The translations under genes and the position numbers were made by a program. From a virus, in IMG/VR virus record IMGVR_UViG_3300025646_000148, positions 1 to 36,809 of that record: a stretch of 36,809 nucleotides of DNA, one strand, 5' to 3'. Positions 32,209-36,809 of this stretch are shown here, piece after piece; within the stretch, counting starts at the first letter, position 1; each line of letters starts with the position of its first letter. The notes under the pieces are model-generated. The model saw only the letters and a list, made by a program, of their open reading frames with translations, did not search any database and was not told where the DNA came from.

Positions 32209-32562
32209 CTATTTTGAGCGCTTTTCCAACATCTTAAGCATGCGTTTTGCCCAGGCTCTCCCGGCATCGCCTCCCCATAGTTGCCAAGCGATGTAACCGG
32301 CATCATTTTCACCGCCACTCTTGTTCTTTTCGTGGCGCGAAAAGAACGCAACCATGCGACGAAGAGTGGCCTCGCTCACTTTCATGCCATTGGCCAGGCT
32401 CGTAGCCCTAGCCACGCCACTGCCAATCCCTTGTTTCCCGGCCTCTCCAGTGGTGAGACCTCCCTTTCCGTGCTTTCGACGCAGCTCAAGGCCGCGCCGT
32501 GCAGCATTTCTTACTACCTGGGGAGGGGCGAAGCCTTCAGCGTCGCCCCTTAGCGCTTTTTT
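32209..32562 (-). CDS. LWGGDAG-motif domain, likely made by -1 frameshift fusion
   Basis: This frame has no ATG. The only in-frame near-starts are a CTG at 32484 and a GTG at 32415, both inside the conserved domain. The open frame encodes ALRGDAEGFAPPQVVRNAAR, then RGLELRRKHGKGG, SEATLRRMVAFFSRHEKNK, and AGYIAWQLWGGDAGRAWAKR. That set (PP-x-V, GLELR, RRM-x-FF-x-RHE, IAW-x-LWGGDAG) is a module I know from phage head-region proteins. It follows directly from the DUF6496-like gene by a -1 shift at A AAA AAG. The fusion would be 201 residues (86 + 115). The function is unknown, but position favours a head-maturation or packaging factor. Confidence 0.78.
   Translation of the reverse strand, partial: KKALRGDAEGFAPPQVVRNAARRGLELRRKHGKGGLTTGEAGKQGIGSGVARATSLANGMKVSEATLRRMVAFFSRHEKNKSGGENDAGYIAWQLWGGDAGRAWAKRMLKMLEKRSK
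32524..32562 (-). promoter_or_regulatory. Programmed -1 frameshift site (A AAA AAG plus hairpin)
   Basis: The in-frame heptamer A AAA AAG (32556-32562, as GAA AAA AAG) is followed by a 5-nt spacer and a perfect 8-bp hairpin (AGGGGCGA, 11-nt loop, TCGCCCCT; 32524-32550). The zero-frame stop TAA overlaps the start of the stem. The layout is that of E. coli dnaX. A -1 shift enters the LWGGDAG frame with no stop. Confidence 0.8.
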
Positions 32563-32813
32563 TCACAAGAACCATCTTCCATCTCTTCCTCTTCTTCCAT
32601 TCCTTCCTTGCTCATCGAACCACACATGGTGTCGATGTAGGCATCCCAATAAGCATCGCTCTTGCCCTTCTTTTCCATGCCAGCTTCGCTCATCGCAATG
32701 GCGATGGCTTGCTGGCGGCTCTGCACCGGCTTTCCGTCGCTGCCCTTCAGGGTTCCAGCCTTGAACTCGCGCATCACCTTGCGAACCTTCGCTTGCTTTT
32801 GCTTAGCGGTCAT
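32550..32813 (-). CDS. DUF6496-like small protein, zero frame
   Basis: This 87-residue protein begins MTAKQKQAKVRKVMREFKAG and has the SRQQAIAIAMSEAG motif of a family that I recognise as DUF6496-like. The end is acidic (MEEEEEMEDG) and reads EKKR before the stop. The ATG at 32813 overlaps the methyltransferase stop (ATGA); six further codons upstream would overlap more and are not used. The main product may be this short protein, with a minority fusion via the frameshift. The family function is not known to me, though it is frequent in phage head regions. Confidence 0.8.
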   Translation of the reverse strand: MTAKQKQAKVRKVMREFKAGTLKGSDGKPVQSRQQAIAIAMSEAGMEKKGKSDAYWDAYIDTMCGSMSKEGMEEEEEMEDGSCEKKR

Positions 32814-33352
32814 TTCTTCACAAGCCCCCAAAAATACAAATCGTGACTACTTGCATTCACACTAAAACAATAGTCAGAAAACATGCTGTTCAACTCAAAT
32901 TCTTCGTGAAAATCATCCTCCGTCAAGTTGCAGTAGTAGTCCCACCCTTTACCAACGGTCAAGGGACTACTGCCAGCATCTGTCCGTGAAGTGCCATGCT
33001 CTGGGCGCCCGGTAGTGGCGCAGGTCATCACCACCAGTCCGTCATCACGAACCATTCGCGTCATGTTGACAAAAGTCTCCTTCCAGTAGGGATTGTGCTC
33101 AAAGCATTCAGCGGAAATAGCCACGTCAAAACTGCCAGTAGCCCCGTCGTAATCCTGACCCTCGCACACCACGTCAACACCACGACCAGGACCAACGTCT
33201 ACTCCCACGTATTTTCGTGGGGCCTCAAAAAAGCGTCGCACGCTGCCATTAATGTCAAGGCTGCCAATTTCGACAATTCGACCACCATTGAAAAACGATG
33301 GGAAGGAATTTTTGACGCTCTCAACAAATTGCTGCTGCTCAAAATGCGCCAT
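32810..33352 (-). CDS. SAM-dependent class I methyltransferase
   Basis: This 180-residue protein has a complete Rossmann-type methyltransferase signature: motif I at about residues 27-37 (VEIGSLDINGS), the acidic loop at 49-62 (VGVDVGPGRGVDVV), motif IV at 75-86 (FDVAISAECFEH) and VRDDGLVVMTCATTG. It resembles methyltransferases that modify sugars or small molecules (Methyltransf_11) and not DNA methylases, since no DPPY or target-recognition part is present. It lies directly after two glycosyltransferases, so methylation of a virion glycan is the simplest inference. Confidence 0.87.
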   Translation of the reverse strand: MAHFEQQQFVESVKNSFPSFFNGGRIVEIGSLDINGSVRRFFEAPRKYVGVDVGPGRGVDVVCEGQDYDGATGSFDVAISAECFEHNPYWKETFVNMTRMVRDDGLVVMTCATTGRPEHGTSRTDAGSSPLTVGKGWDYYCNLTEDDFHEEFELNSMFSDYCFSVNASSHDLYFWGLVKK

Positions 33353-33354
33353 GA

Positions 33355-34041
33355 TTATTTCCCAAATGGTTTCGTGAACTGCTCATGACCAGGCAAGCCT
33401 CCCCACTTGGTTTGATAGTAGGCCTTGTTTCGCTCAAAGCAACACCAATGCATGCGCTTGTAGCGATCATCTCCACCGTGCAGAGTGCTACTGTTGTCAT
33501 GCGACCATGATGGTAAATTCACTTTTACCACAGGATTTTCCGCCACAAGCAGTCTCCACCTGCAATCATTGTCTTCAAAATAAGCGGGCGCAAATAATTC
33601 ATCGAATCCCCCCATTCCCAGCCATCGTTCGGGGCGATTCACATAGAACGTAGAAAAACCACCCACTGGATGATTGGTTTCCAGCAAGATGCTGTCAGGG
33701 TTTTCATCAGCGGCGTCTAAAAACGCCGCTATGTCATTAAGCCCAAACACCACATCATCATTGGCAATAATACATTGACCAAGCTGATTGATTAAATAAT
33801 TCCAGGATTTAGACACGCCAAGATTGTACGGCGGCACTGCTACTTTCCATTTTGACAAGTCGCAACATTCAGCAAGTGCATCCACTGCTGAACTGTCTTT
33901 CATCCGCCCACCATTGTCAAGAATGAGCACTTCTGCCTCAATGCAGGGGTGCTCATCATTCAACAAATGATTACACAAACGAATGAGCTTGTCGTAACAA
34001 GAAAGCGTGGGAATTCCCACGCTGATGCGACGCTTAGTCAT
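33355..34041 (-). CDS. GT2-like glycosyltransferase
   Basis: This 228-residue protein has a GT-A fold signature: SVGIPTLSCYDKLIRLCNHL at the start, AEVLILDNGG, PPYNLGVSKSWNYLI, and the acidic motif IANDDVVFG (Asp95-Asp96, DXD-like) that would bind the metal and nucleotide sugar. GFSTFYVNRPERW and GFDELFAPAYFEDNDCRWR follow, the acceptor-site pattern of this family. It likely transfers a sugar from a nucleotide donor to a virion protein or a glycan on it. The ATG at 34041 is preferred to a TTG six bases upstream. The start overlaps the preceding stop by 8 nt. Confidence 0.87.
   Translation of the reverse strand: MTKRRISVGIPTLSCYDKLIRLCNHLLNDEHPCIEAEVLILDNGGRMKDSSAVDALAECCDLSKWKVAVPPYNLGVSKSWNYLINQLGQCIIANDDVVFGLNDIAAFLDAADENPDSILLETNHPVGGFSTFYVNRPERWLGMGGFDELFAPAYFEDNDCRWRLLVAENPVVKVNLPSWSHDNSSTLHGGDDRYKRMHWCCFERNKAYYQTKWGGLPGHEQFTKPFGK
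33709..33730. repeat. 8-bp hairpin in the GT2-like gene
   Basis: The arms AGCGGCGT and ACGCCGCT with a 6-nt loop lie in codons for FLDAADEN. There is no T-tract. Confidence 0.65.
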
Positions 34042-35230
34042 CACCAAAACCCTTGCCAGCAGTGGATTCCTCTAGTGTGCGCTTAATGATTCCATTCACC
34101 AACGCGCCGATATTTTCCCACTTATATTCGTCCGCCTGCAGGCGCTCATAGCACCATCCAGCTACTTTGTCTAAATCTTCACGATTGTTGTAATAGTGAT
34201 TCAAAATTGTCACCAATCCTTCAACGGAAGGCACTCCGCGATCAAGACCGTAATTGCAATCAACCTCCCAGCCTTCAATAGGAATGCGCGGGATTTCATT
34301 GAAGATTTCCTTGAGCGATGTATGGTCAGGTACAATCTGCGCAGTAGCAGTGGCGGCGTGCTCAAAATTAACCAACCCCCAACCCTCGCCAATACAAGTA
34401 TTGATACCTACATCGACTGAGTTGTAAACAAGATTAAGCCGATCAACTGGAAGGCAATTGGTCACGTCAAAATCTTTACTTGTTAGTACCAATTTGCCAG
34501 TGGCGTCATATCCCATGTCACGCGCAATTCGCTTGAACAATGGAATCAAATCCCACCCTTGATCCTTCTTTCCCATGTTCAACCATAGGCGAGCATCGGG
34601 CTTATCAAGCGCAAATTCAATGAATGCCTTGATCGTCAAGTCAATCCGCTTACGCGGCTGATTGCGATTGCCATTAAACACAAAGAACACATCCTGTGGG
34701 AGGCCCATAGCCTCCCGCGCCTCTTCCTTCTTCACTGGAAAAAAGATGTCTGCATCAATACCATGCGGAATTACATCACACGGCATCTCACAGCCAGCCT
34801 TTCTCACTTCTTCAAGGCCAAATTGCGTGTAGGTGGCCATACCATCCCACTCTTTGCAATCTTCAAACACCTCAGGGAAGAAGCCATAGCTGTCCACCGG
34901 GAAATAACCATACCACTTAAAGCCAATCTGCTCCTTCAACGGCTTAGCCACCTGCCAGAGCTTATTCAAAATCCAAATATCATTCACCGCAAACACAAGG
35001 TCAGGGCGCTCCTTGACCAGTAACTCCTGAATACGATGAGAGCCAAACGGATCGTGGCCGCCCGCGTGTGCAGGATACATTTTGTACGGCAGCTCATGGG
35101 GATCACCCCACCAGTTGACGGCAAGAACAATCACTTCATGTTCTTTTGCCAACTCCGGCAACAGGTTTTCGGCCACACGTCCGAAACCTGTTTGTACTGC
35201 TGCGTCCCCGCAGTAAAGAATCTTGGCCAT
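34034..35230 (-). CDS. GT4-family glycosyltransferase
   Basis: This 398-residue GT-B fold enzyme has ILYCGDAAVQTGFGRVAENL at the start, the N-terminal Rossmann half to about residue 170, and a C-terminal GT4 half opening with FFVFNGNRNQPRKRIDLTIK. It contains the E-x7-E donor-binding motif in GEGWGLVNFEHAAT. It would use a nucleotide sugar to modify a virion component. The ATG at 35230 is chosen because family members begin at the first beta strand (KILYCGD). A GTG at 35272 would overlap the preceding stop as GTGA and is the alternative. Neither has a Shine-Dalgarno. Confidence 0.88.
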   Translation of the reverse strand: MAKILYCGDAAVQTGFGRVAENLLPELAKEHEVIVLAVNWWGDPHELPYKMYPAHAGGHDPFGSHRIQELLVKERPDLVFAVNDIWILNKLWQVAKPLKEQIGFKWYGYFPVDSYGFFPEVFEDCKEWDGMATYTQFGLEEVRKAGCEMPCDVIPHGIDADIFFPVKKEEAREAMGLPQDVFFVFNGNRNQPRKRIDLTIKAFIEFALDKPDARLWLNMGKKDQGWDLIPLFKRIARDMGYDATGKLVLTSKDFDVTNCLPVDRLNLVYNSVDVGINTCIGEGWGLVNFEHAATATAQIVPDHTSLKEIFNEIPRIPIEGWEVDCNYGLDRGVPSVEGLVTILNHYYNNREDLDKVAGWCYERLQADEYKWENIGALVNGIIKRTLEESTAGKGFGDD

Positions 35231-35268
35231 ACAAAGCGCAATGTCTTGCGCAATGTTAGGCCCAGTTT

Positions 35269-35931
35269 TCACACAGGACTTGTCGGTACAGCGCCGCGTT
35301 TGTATTCAACGGAACAACGACACCTTGCGCGACACTCACAGCGCTGCCCCGGCATCGGCAGGCTCCCCATCGCCACCAGACCAGCCCTCGCATAACGAAT
35401 GCAGTCGTCGCAATGCTGCGCTTGTGGATCAAGGATGCGGCGCATCAAGGAATATCCTTGTTTTCCTTGACGAAGACTGGCACCTTCCCAGTAAGAGCTT
35501 CGCACGCTTTCAGCATATAGGCGAACGCGAGCAAGAGCCATGGCAGTAGAAACGCGCCCAGAAAGAATATCCCTAGCAAAATTCTGAAGATAAGAATATT
35601 CCGCACGAAGCTTCTGACCGATGCGGCCGTATTCTGCGCTGCCCATGCCGTCCTTACCACCATGCCCAAGCACTGTTGCTTGAATATGAGCAGCCTTAAT
35701 TGCCTCGCGGACACTCCCTTGCCACTGATCAATCGTGATGTTTCCATCGGCCAGCATCTGCGTGAATCGCCTCAGATTCTGACCGAGCTTGTCGATGCGA
35801 CCATCCACTAGCGCCATCACGGCTTTCTGGCTCATGAATTGCCCCGAGGGGCGCCTGTAGCGCCCCAGATTGGCGTCATAAGCCCACTCAGCATCAAAGC
35901 GGGGCCACGGATCACTCAGTAGGCTCAACAT
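35269..35931 (-). CDS. Head morphogenesis / minor head protein (SPP1 gp7-like)
   Basis: This 220-residue protein belongs to the phage Mu F / SPP1 gp7 class. The C-terminal signature is a cysteine-rich knot: Cys174, Cys177, Cys198, Cys200, Cys204 and Cys206 in HCDDCIRYARAG and LPMPGQRCECRARCRCSVEY. A few copies sit inside the head near the portal. The gene overlaps the portal stop by 20 nt, which is usual for this pair. A GC hairpin (35848-35866) lies near the 5' end. The length is shorter than in gp7 proteins (about 300 aa), so part of the N-terminal region is reduced. Confidence 0.88.
   Translation of the reverse strand: MLSLLSDPWPRFDAEWAYDANLGRYRRPSGQFMSQKAVMALVDGRIDKLGQNLRRFTQMLADGNITIDQWQGSVREAIKAAHIQATVLGHGGKDGMGSAEYGRIGQKLRAEYSYLQNFARDILSGRVSTAMALARVRLYAESVRSSYWEGASLRQGKQGYSLMRRILDPQAQHCDDCIRYARAGLVAMGSLPMPGQRCECRARCRCSVEYKRGAVPTSPV
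35848..35866. repeat. 7-bp GC hairpin in the head morphogenesis gene
   Basis: The arms GGGGCGC and GCGCCCC with a 5-nt loop lie near the 5' end of the gene. The arms share their core with the hairpins at 14141-14162 and 18061-18082. Confidence 0.65.
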
Positions 35932-36809
35932 TGCCGGCCTCCAGAATGTCCTTGAAGCGCTCAGGAGCCTCTTCCTTCCACTGGTTCAGCGCTGCATCAA
36001 TATCAGCCTGCGTCACCAGTGAAGCTTCGTCAATATCGCCAAGAATGAGCCCTTCAGTCTTGAGCGGCTCGATGGCATCCTTCTTGAAATACTCGGCAGT
36101 CTGCTTCTTGCCCTTAAAAGCGCCGGCCATTCCGCCGTGCTTCTGCTTATAAAGCTCCTTGTACTTCCGCGTCACGTAAGCACCGGCCACAGCGCTCGGC
36201 CAAGTTTTGAACTTGGCCTTCGCTGCCGCAATTGCTTTTTTGTGTAGCTCCTTGTCTTTGAATTCCACGTCGTCGCGCTCATGCTCAAGGTCGCGAGACA
36301 TATAGAGCCCTGCTTCGTCCATCTTTTCGGCCTCAGCCCCTTCAGATGCTTCACGAGTGCCGTCCATGGGCAATGTGCCATTCTGTTGATCCATTGGATC
36401 GCGACCACCTGCCGGCACTTTTCCTGCTGCTGCTTTCTCAGGCAGCTCTCGCTTAATCGATGGATCAATGGTGGTCTCAATGCTGTATTCACTCTTTCCG
36501 AATCGCGAATCAGCCACCTCCTGTGGCGTCAGCACACCCACCTGGATGTAACGAGCATCCACCGCAGCCACACGCGCACGCACATCAGCCAGCTCACGCT
36601 CGTTCATTTCAAACAAGGGCTTGAAGCTCACGCGCCAGTTGTCAGGAACTTTTCCGTTAGTAGGACCACTCTTGCTCAACATGATGTATTCCATCAGCTT
36701 CGTCAAAGGCTTACGGAAATTAGTTTCTTGATAGTGATGGCAAGTCTTTGCAAAGTCACGCTCTTCACTACGGCCCGTAGCGCCTAAGCCAGACGGCGAC
36801 TGACCAAAG
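35912..36809 (-). CDS. Portal protein, DUF1073 type (C-terminal part, 5' end off window)
   Basis: The frame is open from the window edge to 35912. The first residues seen are GQSPSGLGATGRSEERDF, the SP-x-G-x-x-ATG portal signature, then LTKLMEYIMLSKSG and NERELADVRARVAAVDARYI. An ATG-based reading would start too late; the protein continues beyond the window. After the portal core, a C-terminal extension carries AAAKAKFKTWPSAVAGAYVT, a WPSA-type motif found in other phage proteins. It forms the vertex channel for DNA. The overlap of 20 nt with the head morphogenesis gene is typical. Confidence 0.9.
   Translation of the reverse strand, partial: FGQSPSGLGATGRSEERDFAKTCHHYQETNFRKPLTKLMEYIMLSKSGPTNGKVPDNWRVSFKPLFEMNERELADVRARVAAVDARYIQVGVLTPQEVADSRFGKSEYSIETTIDPSIKRELPEKAAAGKVPAGGRDPMDQQNGTLPMDGTREASEGAEAEKMDEAGLYMSRDLEHERDDVEFKDKELHKKAIAAAKAKFKTWPSAVAGAYVTRKYKELYKQKHGGMAGAFKGKKQTAEYFKKDAIEPLKTEGLILGDIDEASLVTQADIDAALNQWKEEAPERFKDILEAGNVEPTE

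Noticed and set aside
32209-32415. A 68-residue gene starting at the GTG at 32415
   Set aside because: The frame is open far upstream and encodes conserved residues (GLELRRKHGKGG) of the same domain, so this start would cut the domain. The frameshift entry explains the frame better.
14235-34047. Upstream TTG or GTG starts for the GT2, small 88-aa, L, J and coiled-coil genes
   Set aside because: In each case an ATG a few codons downstream gives family-like N-termini, and for L and the coiled-coil gene a better ribosome site. The earlier codons would only lengthen overlaps.
1-36809. CRISPR arrays, tRNA genes, insertion sequences, integrase or attachment sites
   Set aside because: No regularly spaced repeats, cloverleaf-like segments, transposase motifs or terminal repeats were noticed on reading both strands. 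The repeats found are intragenic or hairpins.

Overview
The window is about 36.8 kb of a tailed-phage (or prophage) late operon: the head and tail genes of a siphovirus. Nearly every gene is on the minus strand, so transcription runs from high to low coordinates. Genes are packed with 1-8 nt overlaps such as ATGA or TAATG. The host is most likely a cyanobacterium. This is an inference from the fibre families (short MANT-start fibres with an LRIKR-like segment, a LamG fibre, IQQG / REGD-type N-terminal modules), which I recognise from marine and freshwater cyanophages. No host gene or tRNA is present to confirm it. The tail tip is lambda-like (M, L, K, I and J homologues in lambda order).

Layout in transcription order. 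(1) 36809-35269: C-terminal part of a DUF1073-type portal, cut by the window edge, then an SPP1 gp7-like head morphogenesis protein. (2) 35230-32810: a virion-modification cassette of a GT4 glycosyltransferase, a GT2-like glycosyltransferase and a SAM methyltransferase. (3) 32813-31895: a DUF6496-like protein that appears to be fused by -1 frameshifting to an LWGGDAG-motif domain, then a small acidic protein. (4) 31608-31898: the only plus-strand gene, an XRE-type regulator with an inverted repeat in front of it. (5) 31547-27699: DUF2213 prohead protease/scaffold with a likely nested scaffold start, structural cement protein, DUF2184 major capsid protein, a FluMu-like small protein, a DUF4054 connector and a head-closure candidate. 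(6) 27675-24972: tail tube protein, tail terminator, tail completion protein, a small unknown, and the tail assembly chaperone pair joined by a -1 frameshift. (7) 24919-14642: a 1585-residue tape measure protein, then tail tip proteins M, L, K, I and J and a separate FnIII-like protein. (8) 14639-1: a receptor-binding region of about 14.6 kb with small beta proteins, a coiled-coil protein, a paralogous glycan-binding-like pair, several fibres, a LamG fibre, and a 43-residue basic protein too short for ordinary ORF calling.

Three terminator-like hairpins (27054-27071, 5936-5960, 2841-2866) divide the operon. Two frameshift signals built on seven-A tracts each have a perfect 8-bp hairpin downstream. 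The one in the tail chaperone is expected from lambda G/GT. The one at 32556-32562 (A AAA AAG, 5-nt spacer, 8-bp stem) joins two small domains of unknown role and is the most interesting signal here. The glycosyltransferase/methyltransferase cassette among the head genes is the second.

No CRISPR array, tRNA, insertion sequence or integrase was seen. There is no gene-free stretch longer than 300 bases.
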